Below are positions 47,952 to 60,515 of a DNA stretch of 64,000 bases, piece after piece; the first letter of the stretch is position 1; every line of letters starts with the position of its first letter. Position numbers and translations under genes: made by a program. The DNA lies in NCBI GenBank assembly GCA_000827205.1, contig KN832558.1, positions 25,177 through 89,176 on the forward strand. Direction: 5' to 3'. A model generated the notes under the pieces. It was not told where the DNA came from, did no database searches, and saw only the letters and a list, made by a program, of their open reading frames with translations. The DNA comes from Plicaturopsis crispa FD-325 SS-3. Taxonomy: Eukaryota; Basidiomycota; Agaricomycetes; Amylocorticiales; Amylocorticiaceae.

Positions 47952-48060
47952 TCGAGGTCGTGGTCAGCGAGAGAAATGCTCGTACATATGCACGCGCGTC
48001 GGCACATATGTTTACCACGAACGGTCGCGTCGTCTTTAAATTTCTTCATTGACAACGGCC
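47952..48060. promoter_or_regulatory. 109-bp divergent promoter, MID1 and DEUBAD genes
   Basis: This very short interval between divergent start codons implies overlapping promoters. Confidence 0.45.
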
Positions 48061-49305
48061 ATGACCGACGACACCGCGTCTACAAGTCGCCCTAGGCGTT
48101 CGACAAGAGCGCCCGCTCGAGTTCCAGATAAACAAATTACCCCATTTATTGGAAAGCGCAAGGCGCCGGCCCATGTTGTCGAACCAGCAGAGCAGCTACG
48201 GGCGCTCCTTCAAGAGCCTAAGAGCGCCCTAACTACAATGGACATGTCTGTGCGTCCAATCCTTGGTTCTCCAAATGCACACTGACAGGCAAGCCAGGAT
48301 ATACTCAATGTGAACGTTTGGAGTTCTCTTTCTGTCGAGTCTCGCGCGCATCTCTGTACTCTTCTGCCCCCCAGCGCGTTCCACGATTACCAGCCGAGTA
48401 TTGAGTCTCACCACCCTTCAAAGTCGCCCGACGCGATGGACATTGATGCAGATGGTCCGCTGTCATCCCGCTCCCCAGACCTCCTGAATCCAGCGCTATT
48501 CACCGACCCGCACTTTCTCGCGTCCGTCAAGACCTTCCAGGATCACCTATATTCGGGCTGGCTGACAGACGCACAGCGGGAGAAGGTGCGTGCCTTCCAG
48601 GAGGGTGTGCAGGATGGCAGTGTGCACGCTCCTTGGAAGGACGAAGTATGGGAGCGCGACAATGCCCCTTCGGTGGACACCCGCACCGCACCGCTGGCGG
48701 CCAACACTAGCACGCAACCAGAATCTTCCATGCGCGCAGGGTACGCGGCCATTTACCCTCATATCTGTCTTGTTGATTTACCGCTGGGATCAGGGAAGCG
48801 GCCGAGTTGAAGCTTGCCGACCTCGCCAAACACGGCATCCTCAAAGTCGGCGACGTCCTCGCGTATAGGCGCCCCTTCTCTGCACTTTCCCTCACAATAG
48901 AGAAAGACGTTCTCGTGCGTCCTGTCAAGTCCCCGCTCTGAGCCGCTTTCTAACCGTACACAGATCGAATCTATTCACCCAAAATCCTGGGCGCTCACTG
49001 TACTCGTCGAGCCCGGGACAGCTCAAAACCTACCCATCCACCTACTCACCCCAGACATGACCTTACCGTCGCCGTCACTGACACGTTCGGCAAGCGTCAC
49101 GAGCCCGTCGAGTCTCGAGACGCTTGTACTCGACATCGACGGGCGCGTAGAGCGTGGGCGGCGGCCTAACGGGAATGCCTGGAAATGTGTCACGGTGTGG
49201 CGATGGGCTGACGGGATGCAGCAAGACAACGGCAATGGAAGAGGGGGCAGAGAAAGCCACGGGACGCTGTTCTATCTGCGGGGCTGTTACTATCACGATC
49301 GATGA
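48061..49305 (+). CDS. ASX homology / DEUBAD domain protein
   Basis: Four exons (48061-48249, 48298-48740, 48794-48914, 48964-49305) sum to 364 codons plus stop. The N-terminus is basic (RPRRSTRAPARVPDKQI). The ASXH/DEUBAD domain covers about residues 45-95: EQLRALLQEPKSALTTMDMS, ILNVNVWSSLSVESRAHLCT, LLPPSAF. It then continues with FTDPHFLASVKTFQDHLYSG and REKVRAFQEG, typical of fungal DEUBAD proteins. The C-terminal half (AAELKLADLAKHGILKVGDV; YRRPF) may be a second small domain. DEUBAD domains activate UCH37/BAP1-type deubiquitinases, and such an enzyme is encoded 1.8 kb upstream. A PR-DUB-like chromatin role is inferred. Confidence 0.83.
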
Positions 49306-49927
49306 GCCCTTGGAAAGTTCGTACGTATGTACCTTCTCCGCGTTTTTTTTGTGTTCCTGTATTCATGGCGTCTTTTTTTCCCGCAGGAATGCTCAATCGC
49401 ATATCCCCTTGGTGATTTTTCTTGATCCTGGCACCGTAGTCGTGCTCGTGATGGTAAGTCATCTGTCAAGAGGGATCATCATCGAATTTTGATTTATTTT
49501 CTAGCAGTCCGGGTGTATTCCTTAGACTTTTCGATGGGGGACCAAGCTTTATCTTGCACTACGACGCTCTAGGTCTTCAGCAACGTCTATCTAGAAGCCT
49601 CAGGGATGGCTGGAGGCTGCATTTAGCAGCCGATGTTTATGCTGGGGGGGGGGAGAAATTGTGCAAGACTTGTACAGGACGGATGTTGCGAGATGCGCCC
49701 CTGCATCATCTACAGAGAATTCGAAGTGGGGATGGAGGCAGTCTTTGTGCAATCCTCTGGGCGATGCATACACCGTAGAGCCTACTTATCAGATGTCTAT
49801 GAAAAGATAATCTATGGATATAGAGCAAGCCTCCATGGACAGGCATATTACAGTGACCACGCGTCTATATATGCACAGAAGAAACGCCACGCCTATCCCT
49901 CGAACACGCCCGGCTCAACATCCACGC
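49306..49927. other. intergenic, convergent 3' ends
   Basis: Nothing was recognised apart from a short G-run (about 49646-49653). Confidence 0.4.
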
Positions 49928-52034
49928 CTAGATTGCTCTTCGCAATCCACGCATGCTCTTCTCCAGCTCATCCTCAAAGCCGACACTGGAGAGCCCGAGC
50001 CTGCCGCGCACCCACTGCTTCACGCGCGTGCTCCAGAACGCCACGTCCGTAGAGAACATCAGACTCCGGAACACCGCGTAGTACCAGTACTCGCGCAGGC
50101 GCTCGGTGAGCGTCAGGTTCGGCGCGGTCGTCAGCGAGCGCGACGCCCAGAAGCCGGTGATTTTGATGCGGTTCACGGGCGAGCCCAGGGACTGGTTGTT
50201 GCCTGAAGAGTATAACTTAGTTAGCCACCGCTGACGGGGTACGGGAAGATAAATCCGAGCTCGCCTTGGACCATGCGCATGTTGCGTCCGAGGAATATCA
50301 ATGCCTTGGGCATCTTGTCCGTGTCGGTCAAGAAACTCTTCAGCTTCGCCTTCATCAGCACACTGGCCTCATAATCGCTGAGCTTTTCCCCGTTCTCCCC
50401 GACGACACCATTGCCGTTCATCGTCTCGCCGCCCTTCCCCAACTTCACCGGGCGCAGCAAGGTCGCGCTCGCGAACAAATCCGGGGCGCCGATACCCCAC
50501 ATCTCCGACACGCCCTTGACCGTGTTGAAGTCTGCACTCAACAGCCCGCGCCACAGCGTCGCGTACTCCCGCTTGAAGTCGTCCGACATCGTCACGTAGA
50601 GCCCGTGGTCAAGCAGGACCAGCTGCGGTCTTCGTGGCTGCGTGGGGTGCGGGCGGATGATGACGTTGCCGGGATGCGGGTCGCAGTGGCAAAAGCCCCA
50701 CGAGAACATCTGCGCGCTGAACAGTTCCACCATGGTCTGCATGACGGCCTTCACGCCACCGCGTAAAGGCGGGCCTGCATACCCCGGCGCAAGGTCTGTG
50801 CTCGCGGGGGGCGGGGAATCGGGTGTGCGCTCGCCCATGAGGCGACGCACGCCAGCACGGTCGCTGAGCCGCACACCGTCAATCCACTCGGCGGTCATTA
50901 CGCGCCGCGTCGTCAGCTCGGGGTACACCTTGGGAATGTGGACGCGACCCGCTAAGCGAGGTTCCGACTCGATGAACTTGGCTGTTAGCGTCGCGTTCAG
51001 ACCCTCCTCCTGAAAGTCCAATTCGCGCGTCAGATGATCCGTGACAAAGTCTGCCGTCCGTGGTCAGTTATGTACATGAAACTCGGATGAAGCGGCCTAC
51101 CGACGACGAAGTACACGGGTAAATCGAAGACCCAGTGCTCGAACATCCACATCACAGCTCGATATGCTGTCTTGAAACAAGTCCAGTCAGCCTACGCACA
51201 TATAACAACGACTCGAAACCGACTCACTAAATCCCACCACATCTGCCGTTTGACGTCCGGCTTCTGCACTTTGACCGCGACCCATTCGCCCGTGCCTTTC
51301 ACGCGCGCCCGATGTACCTGCGCAATACTCGCGCTCGCGACCGCCTTCTCCTCGAACTCATCAAACACGTCCTCCGGCCTCCGCCCGCCGAATTCGGATT
51401 TGAACACCGAGACCACGTCGGCATAGGGTATTTGCGGCGCGTCATCAAACAGGGACGCAAATTTCACTTGCATGGGTTTCGGGAGGAGTGCGGCGTTTGC
51501 GCCGATGGCTTGTCCTATGATGAGTGAGAGTAGGTCACACGAGCACTTCAAATGTGAAGATGGCGAACGAACCTATCTTGATGTACAGGCCTCCGTTAGA
51601 GGTGAGGAGGTGGAATATGCGCTCGGCGACGCGTTCGTGTAGTTGGGGTATTTGGTCGCTCTTCTCGGGCGTGAAATTCATCTTGTAATCCGCTGTGATA
51701 AGCGCGCACTGGAAGGAGGATACACAACATCAGCTCTCGGGTGCTACCCTCAACGCAGAGACGGCGAGCGTTCCCTATGAACAGGATAGACACTCACAGT
51801 CCATAATGTACGCAGATTCCGTGTGATCGCGGAAGCATTGTACGTCCTGTCCAGCACGTATACCGCCCCGCCGCCCAAGACGAGATACCCTGTCCTGCGC
51901 GCGTACTTCTGAAGTCGCGACGGCCGACTCGAAGACGGTGGTACCGACGTACTCAGCGTTCTCCGGGGAAAAGCATGCACATTCCCCGGGCGACTCCGAG
52001 GCAGCTGTCTCCACGCGCTTTGGGCGAAATTCAT
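49928..52034 (-). CDS. ADCK/UbiB (ABC1) family atypical kinase, mitochondrial, Mcp2/ADCK1-like
   Basis: The N-terminus is a mitochondrial presequence (MNFAQSAWRQLPRSRPGNVH, many Arg, no acids), followed by a hydrophobic segment (GYLVLGGGAVYVL). The ABC1 signature is present: the KxGQ motif (YIKIGQA), the ASASIAQVHRA loop, VAVKVQKP with the ATP Lys, CHCDPHPGNVIIRP as the catalytic loop, and LLDHGLYV as the DFG equivalent. The C-terminus (from GNNQSLGSPVNRIKI) is helical. By family it is an inner-membrane ATPase/kinase-like protein affecting lipid or coenzyme Q homeostasis. The last intron uses a GC donor (MRMVQ|GCGAGC...TTCAG|GNNQ), needed to keep the frame. Confidence 0.87.
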
Positions 52035-54319
52035 CCTAGTCGTCCCGCAGATGTTGCTCTGAAGATACTGACGACTTGCTAAGGAAAGTAAGAGTTCAAG
52101 TTTGGGACCCTTCGGCGCGCCTTTAATGTCTAGTATCCGAGAGCGAGGCCGATGTAAAACGAGAGGTGTACGCTCGGCATATTGCTGGCGTTGTGCCGTT
52201 GAACGCGGTAAAGCTAAAGAGAGGTTTTCTGGCCTCCGGGCAATGACGAATGGCGAACGGCATGCTCTCGTATAAATTTAGTTTTCATTGTTTTTGTTTG
52301 TCCTCGGTCGCAGGTCCTCAGTCGTCAGTCGAGGTCGGTTCGGCTAACCTTCCGAATTATGTCAGATACCATTTTGGGAAGAAAGTCGCCGGAGGTTCCG
52401 GACATCCGCCAATGCGCCACCTCCTTGAGCCTCCTGGCCTCCTCTCAGCGCTCTCGCTGGTATGGCTATCACACGGACGCTCTAAGCACCTGAGAACTGC
52501 ATATGAATGCATTTTAAATGTCTTCACAACCTCCTCCCTCTTATTTTAACAGAGTTTCTATGCTCTTCATCATCATGGAGTTGCAAATAGAATCAGTTCA
52601 GATTCTTTGCTCCTCCAATTCCACATCGAACTATCCGGTCTCTTCGCAGTCCTGTGCAAGATACCTGTAGATACAGCCCTGTATTTTGGTTCTGCCTCAG
52701 AAATTAGGACAGCGTCAAACCAGCGAATTTTGTTACACCGGACAAGGAGTTGCAAAATGCCGCCGCGCCGTTTCCTCCGACGCGCTCGCAAGCACACATC
52801 TTGCAAAATCTCCGTTTCGCAGGTGCTACAGCACACTTTCAAAGCATTGAACGTTACAGGAGGCCAAAAAAATAATGAACATTGATATCCTGTTTTCTTT
52901 TTCTGGAGAACTTAGAGTGCCATACCTTGGTGGTGCAGACAGCCCGAGACACTGATGTGCACAACCCGGGCACAGACCTGCCTTGCTCAATAACGAACTT
53001 CCACTGCCAATTTTCTCTATTATAATCGTGTAGGCATGCCAGGTTTGCCCTATACAAAATATATAGCTGAAATAGTATTGTAGAAGAGAGTTACGAATTT
53101 ATCTCGAGGATTTACAAGTACCGCTCAGCCACATTCCCGTTTTGGGAGGCCGCGGGAAAAAAGTCCCAATCGATCGAAATAGCTGAGCTGAAGTGGCGCG
53201 CGCGACCAAGGACCACAGACCAGGATCACGCAGGACCACGGAAAGGATCACACCAAAACCACAGCAAAATCACGTCAAGAGCACAGAAATACCGAAGAGT
53301 GAGTACCGAGAATCACGACTGTGATTTTCCAACGAAAAATAATGTCATACTCTCGAGTATAACCGGTAATTTGTTCCCACATTCGTCACTTGCACGTCGG
53401 AGTCCTGTCCTGTCGGACCTGTCCTGTCTTGTCGACGAACTTCATAACCGTTTGCCCGAGGGCTTCTCCCAAATGTCCGCTCAATGGTGTCTTGCGCCTG
53501 TTCTGTCATATCGGTGTGTACCGAATTGATTTTCGCACCGTGATAAGTTAGCAGTGATTCCGAGGTCATGACAGCCTGCTTCATATCAGATTGGTTCTGC
53601 ATAGGTCTACCTAAGCATGGTAGTGTGCATGCAGTCTCAGGTGTGTGACGATATTTTTGTGAATGCTCTCTATTGAAGGCATCCGAGACAATATCACAGT
53701 TGTGTTCAAACATCTTTGTGACCTTCCACACATTTCGCCCGCGTAGCAAGTCCGCAGCGACCTGCTTGCATGTCGCGTAAGCACTGCCACCGCCAAAATA
53801 CGTGGCGCACTGTGACTCAGCGCTGCTGCTGGTCATGGCCGGGCGTATAGGGCGGTGCATCTCGCTCTCCAAACGCACTGTGTATTCTGCCGGGGCCCGG
53901 CCTACGCAGCACGGCGTATGGAAATCCCGACGTCAGCAAGTGGAGTCGCGCAGTCCCTATCGTTGTGGTCTGCTAACTGTTGTCCTAGATATGAAGACGC
54001 CGCGTTGCTTGTCCTTGGCAACGCTGGTAGGTATGTCACGCTATGTGGTGCCACTTGGCGTTTTCACCGTATGTTCTGAGTGCAGAACTTGCATTCTCTC
54101 TACCAGCTCACGGGCACATGTACGCTACGAACCATATCCTCGAGGCTCACAGTGAAACGATCAACTGAATTTTTGTGAGATGAAAGCGAAACGCCGTTGT
54201 AAATTGAGGCGGGCATTGACAATTGAAGAGTGCGATGACATAAGCGCCCCTGGCCTACGACTTAAAAGTACAGAGGCGACAGAACTTGGCGCGAACTTTC
54301 ATCTCCTTTTCCCACTCGA
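52035..54319. other. 2.3-kb interval without a confident gene
   Basis: A 177-codon open frame on the minus strand (53345-53878) has no recognisable family and may be chance. Around 53205-53285 there is an irregular array of GGACCAC/GGATCAC/AACCACA-like units. The right end should hold the promoter of the CNNM-like gene. Nothing else is supportable. Confidence 0.35.
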
Positions 54320-57214
54320 ATGGTCCCCGCACCTGTACTTTCCCCGCATTCCTCTCGCCGCCTTTTGACGCTCGGATCGCTCGCAGTGCAACATGTGCCC
54401 CGTCTTTTCTCCTCGTCCTACAACGACCGCTATCTCGCAGCGCAGCATGCAACGTCGCTCGCAAAGCGCACCGGACCTGAGATCCACGGCACAGAACTCG
54501 TCGTCTTCTCCGTGCTCATCCCCGTGCTCGTTCTGTTGTCGGGCGTGTTTGCCGGTCTAACATTGGGCTACATGAGCTTGGACGAAACCCAGCTCAACGT
54601 CCTCGCTCTTAGCGGCACTCCGTGAGTCTCCTGTCCCTACGGCGCGCAGTCTCGCTCACCCCGCTGCAGTCAACAGCGTATATACGCGAACAAGATCAAA
54701 CCGATCAGGAAGAACGGGCATCTGCTGCTCGTCACGCTCCTCATCGCGAACATGGTCGTGAACGAGACCCTGCCCATCATCTCTGACCCTGTCCTCGGCG
54801 GCGGTCCCCAGAGTGTCGCCGTCAGCACCGTTCTTGTTGTCATGTGAGTACAAGTCCTTTTCATTTCTTCGTTATCTCGGGGGAACGACGGGTCTCCGTC
54901 TTTAGGCTGCACTTTGCGTTCGCGTCGTGTGACGTCACGCGTGTGGCCTAACACGAGGCGGTCGAAGCACCACCTAATCCGTTCGCGTGGCGTGGACTTT
55001 GGTCGCTGCTAGCAGTGCGTTGTGCAGACGCGCTACAGTGGCTTCGTACTTCCACGCCTACGTGTCTACGGAGGGCACTGCAAGGGCCAAACAATCCCAA
55101 ACACGCCGCCACATACTGACGCCCACCTTAGATTCTCAGAAATTATTCCACAGAGTTTGTGCACCCGCTATGGGCTCTACATCGGTGCCAAAATGGCCGG
55201 GTGCACAAAGGTCCTCATATACGCACTTGTCAGTATTTTTCGCCGTCGTTTCGCTCCAGTCCACTCACCTCTGTGCAGGGCATTGTCTCCTGGCCCGTCG
55301 CGAAGCTGCTCGAGTTCACCCTCGGAAAGCACCACGGCATCATCTACCGCCGAGCTGAGCTCAAAGAGCTCATCGCCATGCACTCGTCCATGTCCGCCCA
55401 CGGCGGCGACCTCAAGAAGGACACCGTCACCATCATCGGCGCGACTCTTGATCTCCAGGAAAAGGTTGTCGAGCAGGCCATGACGCCCATCGCGGACGTG
55501 TTCATGCTCAGCATCGACGCGCGCCTCGACTATGCGCTCCTCACGCGCATCTGCAAAACCGGCCACTCGCGCGTGCCCGTCTACGAGGAGGTCGTTGTCG
55601 CCGGCGGCGGCAAGGCGCGCAAGATCGTTGGTATCCTCCTCGTCAAGAATTGTGTTTTGCTCGATCCCAAAGGCACGCGTTAGGGTGCCTTTCACGTGAG
55701 ACGATGCTGACCCCCCGCCCGCAGACGCTGTCCCGATCCGCAAGATCCCCCTCAACAAGGTGCCATACGTTCCCGCCAACGAGCCGCTCCTCGGCATCAT
55801 GGACCGCTTCCAGGAGGGCCGCTCCCACATGGCCATCGTCTCGCGCTTCAGCGTCGCCAAGGCCGCGTCGATCAAGAAGACCGTCAAGACCGGTCTCACG
55901 CAGCGCATCAAGTCGCGTGTCGGCATGGGCGACAGCTCGGACGAAGACGAAGACGACAAGGGAAAGAAGGAGACGAAGCACGACGACGGATGGGCTGACG
56001 GCGACGCCACTATCAGGGGCGATGGCGTCATGGAGAAGGACTTTGCTGCGGAGGGCAACGGCCACGCGCACACCAATGGTCGGCCTGGACGTGGGCGGTC
56101 TAAGCGCCGCACCACCGGCCGGCAGACGGACCTGGAAATGGGCATCATCGACAAGGAGGAGGAGACAGCGAAACCAAGGAGCAGCTTCGTGCAACTCCCG
56201 AAGGCAGGCCCTGCGCTCGAGCAGAGCATGCCTGCCGACGCTGTGCTCGGGAAAGAGGGCGCTGAGGAGGTTTGTTCTTTCTATTGGCACAAACGGTTGA
56301 AACTGACTACGGTACAGTTCCTAGTAAGCCTGGATCCTGCTGTCTCGCCGCTCGGCATCATCACCCTTGAGGATGTGCTCGAAGGTACGCCGTCTTTTCA
56401 TTTACCTTTTTGATGCCGCTCATCCACATCCACAGAACTTATCGGCGAGGAGATCTACGACGAGTTCGACCCGCAGGGCGCACACGCGGAGCTTGCAAAT
56501 TACGAACCGCCTGCCCCACCGCCCGCCATGATCAAGCACAAGTCCTCCGCACCCGAGCTCGCAGTGACGCCCCCCGGCGACGCGTCTGCGACCGGAGCCA
56601 GACCGACCACGGCTGGCGGCAAGCCGACCGCGTCGAAATCGCTCGCCACGACCCCCGTGCTGCGCCCCATCGCGATCAAAGGCTTCAGCTTCTTGCGGTC
56701 CCGTAGCGCGCCGCCGACGCCGCGCGACGTCGCCGATCCCCCTGCACCTGCGGCAGTTCCGGTTCCACCCAGCTTGCTCATGACCCCCGCCGCCCCCGAG
56801 GCCCCGGCCGTGGTCGTCGAGGACAGCGCCGTGCCACCTCCCGGGGACGCGGCGCCCGTTAAGGTGAAGAGCATACCCGTGGGCGGGCTGTCTACGCCAC
56901 GCAGCGCGTCGCCCGCACCGTCCCTTGAGGCAATCCTGCTCGAGCGGAAGCGCCGCGGGGCCGCTGCTGTCCCCGGGGCGGTGTCGGCAACGTCCCTCGC
57001 GCCCCCGCGCGCGCCCGGGGCGCCGAAGGGGCGGTTCAAGAGCAGTCCGTTGGGCGGGGAGTGGAATGGGGTGGTAGTTGCGGAGCAGGTGAAGGAGGAC
57101 TTGGCGCGCGGTGAGGATGCTGAGAAGGAGGGGGCGGGGATGGAGGGCAAGGAGGAGGGGCGGATACCAGATGTCAAGGACAAGGAGGGGCCTGACATAC
57201 CGGAGGAGCAGTGA
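54320..57214 (+). CDS. MAM3: CNNM/MAM3-family membrane protein (DUF21 + CBS pair)
   Basis: The start is MVPAPVLSPHSSRRLL. The DUF21 transmembrane domain follows: FSVLIPVLVLLSGVFAGLTL with GYMSLDETQLNVL; LLLVTLLIANMVVNETLPII; FAEIIPQSLCTRYGL; KVLIYALGIVSWPVAKLLEF. Then the CBS pair: VTIIGATLDLQEKVVEQAMT, IADVFMLSID and HSRVPVYEE, later GRSHMAIVSRF and LGIITLEDVLEELIGEEIYD. A Gly/Lys/acidic insert splits the second CBS. The tail of about 260 residues is Pro/Ala-rich and disordered, with compositional bias and high GC. By family it resides in the vacuole or another endomembrane and affects Mg/Mn homeostasis. Introns are short; the one after LSGTP and that after VSTVLVVI are clear. Confidence 0.9.
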
Positions 57215-57595
57215 GCGTTCGACGAACCACTTATGCCCGTGTACCACCACTTTTTTAACGATACCTTACCCTGCTTGTCGTACTTACCGTATCTCGTATT
57301 GAACTTCGTCTCAAGACTGCGAGCTTTTCCGCGTCATATTTTGTCCTCGCTCAAGCTAAAGCTCGCGCGAAGAAGGATAAGATAAATACAGCATAAATAT
57401 ATGGTACGCGCTACAGAAACCTCCAATTTTCAAGTACAAGTACAACACCCCCATTAGTTGGGCAGATTTCATCCTCAGCACCCCATTATCATGAGGACCA
57501 CCGACAGATATGTGTCGGTAGCTAATGCTGAAACAATGTCTGACGCTGGCTTCAGTCACTGGGGATTTTCTGTAGACGGGAAGATGCTGCTCACC
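57215..57595. other. intergenic, convergent 3' ends
   Basis: No gene or RNA recognised. Confidence 0.4.
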
Positions 57596-58897
57596 TTAAA
57601 CATGATGCACCAACCCGGTGGGAACGACTTGGACCGGTAATTCGACGTCTTTTGATCCAAGGTCCTCGCCGCGGACCATATGCATGTCGGAACTTGCAGA
57701 AGACGTCGAGCGCCTCGAAGGTACGATGGCCTTTTCATGCGTGGAGGGGGGCTGGGCGACATGGTGGCTACCAAGCACTGATACGTGGAGTTCGGCGAAC
57801 GAGGGGGTGGCCGATTCGTCTTCGTCCGGGTCCGCCAAGCCTTGCGCCTGCTGCCAGCTCGTGCCGGTCGTCCATACGGTCGCGAAGACTACGCTTATGA
57901 TGTTCACGTACACGTTGGCCAGGTAGACCGTGCCCGTGCGCACGTAGTTTTCTGCGGCATTCGGCGAAGCGCACAGCAGTATAAGCTGGGCGATGCTGAA
58001 AACGACGGGGAAGACGAAATTCGAGAGGGCGACGAAGAAAAGGCCACGTATTCGGCGTGCCATACTGGCTATATATACGTTCGTGTTGAGTTGACGGTGG
58101 TGACCGGTGTGTGCGGGGAAATCACTCACGAGAACGAAGAACGGTCATCGGCTCCGCTGGGCTCCTTCTACCCCTCAATCTATACAGAAACAACGCCGAG
58201 ATGTACCTGGAGTGCGAGGTCAGTCAAACATCGAACAAATCGAATAGAGAAACCTTACGCATTGTCAAAAAGTTCCAATATCCATTCGACCTTGTTTATT
58301 GTGAGGAGCGTGTTCACCCATGCCTTCTCGCCGCCCTGCACGCTGCTGTTCGATGCAATCGAGAGGGTAGAGTATCGATACATATAAATCCCCCAGATGA
58401 CGAGTCGTCCCGCCTTGTTTGCGATGGGAAATGCAAATATGGCAACGAGTTTTGCTCTCGAAGTTATCTTGGGAGGGAATACAGCGACCAGTCGAACCAG
58501 CAGAATGCACTCCACTAGAACTGGACCGGCCCACGAAAGAACGGGGAAGGCTATAGTGCTCGCATTCGATATTTTCGTTGCGGGAGACAACATGCTATGT
58601 ATCTAGGGCCAGCATCAGTTATTGCTCGTCACAAAAGTCGAGAACGATGGCGCGAAATCATACCTCGATATATACGTTGACTATATTCAGTGCAATTCCG
58701 ACCGAGAGCGCAAGCATATTCAACAAGAATATCGGTTGGCGACGAGTCCTCGAATTGGAGAAAAAGAGTAGCGCCAGGCCGATTGGAATCAGGAATGACG
58801 AGAAAACGGTCCCGACAAGAAGGTATGAAAGAGACGGGCCAAGGGAGGAAATATAATTCATCCCCGGCGGGGGTGGGGTCGTTGCCGTAGACTGCAT
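57596..58897 (-). CDS. seven-transmembrane protein, GPCR-like, copy 2
   Basis: It is a paralog of the genes at 26.2 and 60.5 kb, with the same four-exon layout. Exon 1 starts MQSTATTPPPPGMNYISSLG, matching the PPPPAG-NY start of copy 1; an upstream in-frame Met (58954) would add 19 residues. Exon 2 has VLSWAGPVLVECILLVRLVA and KVEWILELFDNA. The middle exon reads YISALFLYRLRGRRSPAEPM. The last exon reads RRIRGLFFVALSNFVFPVVF and TVYLANVYVNIISVVFATVW, and ends in a Ser-rich cytosolic tail. All seven TM segments are intact. Function is unassigned; receptor-like by topology only. Expansion in this window suggests an adaptive or lineage-specific family. Confidence 0.75.
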
Positions 58898-59507
58898 TGA
58901 GGGTAGGAAGGGATCCTGAGTAGCCAAGTTGAAGTAAGTCGATTTATTCAGCATACTTATACCAAGTCATGAGCTCCATGACATCAAGGAACACTTACGC
59001 GCCCTGGACGGCAGCCTGTAGCCTTATGTACGAAGCACAAATCCTTCCGTCTGTTCGGAGGCGGAGGCGGCTATATCTATCAGTGGAACACGCGTACGAG
59101 CAGGTAAGAAGAGGAAAGTGTATCGGACCCACGTAAGTACCGCTTCGATTGGTTGATGGCTGTGCTGCCGCTGCTGCATTTGACACTGCTCGACACGAAC
59201 TGTCAACGGCTACGAGACTCAGGCTGTGGAGGGCGACTGTGGAGGGCGTGATGGAACCTGGAGTGAACCAATGTCTCGACTCCGACCATGACAATGGAGA
59301 CTCACTGGCGAGGCTATCAAGAATGCTATCAGCAAATGTCAGGAAGTCAGGAAAAGAGTTTAGAATGGTTGATAACGCACAGCATACGTTGATATCGATG
59401 CTGATTTGTGTCCGTTCATGTCGCGGGATTATGCAACTTTAAGACACGCCGGAACGCACGGAAGCAGAACTGCTTCAAAGAGTGCATGTAGCATTGGCGC
59501 GGAAAGC
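58898..59507. other. intergenic
   Basis: This is the presumed promoter region of 7TM copy 2 plus sequence next to the RidA relic. No further gene was recognised. Confidence 0.35.
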
Positions 59508-59860
59508 TCATTTGGGCCACATACGGGCGGGGTGTATCGACTCACGCACTCTCTGGGACGCTGCGCCAAGCGGTAGTACCACCCGATGTACGTGCAGGCA
59601 TCGCGTCGTGAACAAAAAAGTGCCAGTCGGAGGTTCATCATGTTTCAGTACACCTCGGCGGATATAGCGAATTGCAGCGCTGTCTAGATTGTGCATAAGT
59701 ACCTCGGCGTAGACCCCTTTCATCGGCGCGAAATTCCACGACATGTGTTGCAGATGCATGTTGACCTTGACGACATGCTGATAGCCAGACCCAACGGCCT
59801 TGAAACTTTCCCGAGGGGTTCTCGAGTGTCCAGCGCAGCAAGATACATCGCAAAGGTCCG
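59508..59860 (-). pseudogene. decayed RidA/YjgF copy
   Basis: Pieces of a Rid protein align with the intact copies at 0-2 kb. AVGSGYQHVVKVNMHLQHMS and WNFAPMKGVYAEV match exon 2. Downstream, HDAMPARTSGGT matches KDALPARTCIGV of exon 3. The C-terminal LPLGA segment then sits in another frame, so at least one frameshift separates them. No exon 1 with an MPT start is visible upstream. The intron between exons 2 and 3 is still traceable after GAG. This is a relic, not a gene. It lies between two copies of the 7TM gene. Confidence 0.7.
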
Positions 59861-60515
59861 AGTCAGCATTGTTTCAGCGCAATATGCTACACAGAAATAT
59901 CACGCACGATTGAGCTTATATACTCCACCCAACACGATGTTCTTGAAGGCGTGGAGTCACAGCCTATGTTGCCCGAAGCGTAAGCACGGGTTCCGGATGG
60001 GATCGCCGAGAAGGATAGCCATGGGTGGACAGCAGTGAAAGCGGGGATTTTTCTGTGCCAGGTTGAGAGGAGGGTTTTGAAGCAATGTGGGGGGTAAAGA
60101 ACATCCGCGTCAAGGCTTACCCGTAGTCGTTATTATTTACTACACCCATCCCGAGTAGGCCGTGGGCGGTGAAACGATAGGACGCCATTCACTGGTCGCA
60201 GTCAACATCCTGGGGCTATGAGAACTTTGAGAAGTAGATGAAGGTGTCATATGCGGGTTGGTCGGCTTGCATTGAGACCTCGGGTGACACGGCGGATACT
60301 GCTTCGGACTTGGTAAAAGACTGAACAGAATTAGATATTATCGCTGGTCCGTACGAAATATTGCCAGAGAATACGTATAAAAAGTAAGTGTGTTGTTCAT
60401 CTTCCCGTGAATTGACATGAAATAGAGGATGGGTACTGATTGCGGGACATAAAATCAGTACAGTAACAGCAGAAACGTAGTTGCACTCACTCCTTTATCG
60501 TACATAGAAAACCTT
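59861..60515. other. intergenic
   Basis: Lies between the RidA relic and the end of 7TM copy 3. No gene was recognised. Confidence 0.35.

Noticed and set aside
53350-53365. CTCGAGTATAAC shared with 63481-63492 near the end of the window, both followed by CTGTCCTG motifs.
   Set aside because: The shared parts are short and spaced differently; no TIR, LTR or target duplication could be built around them.
53345-53878. 177-codon minus-strand open frame.
   Set aside because: No recognisable domain, no neighbouring exons and no conserved-looking motif. Not called as a gene.
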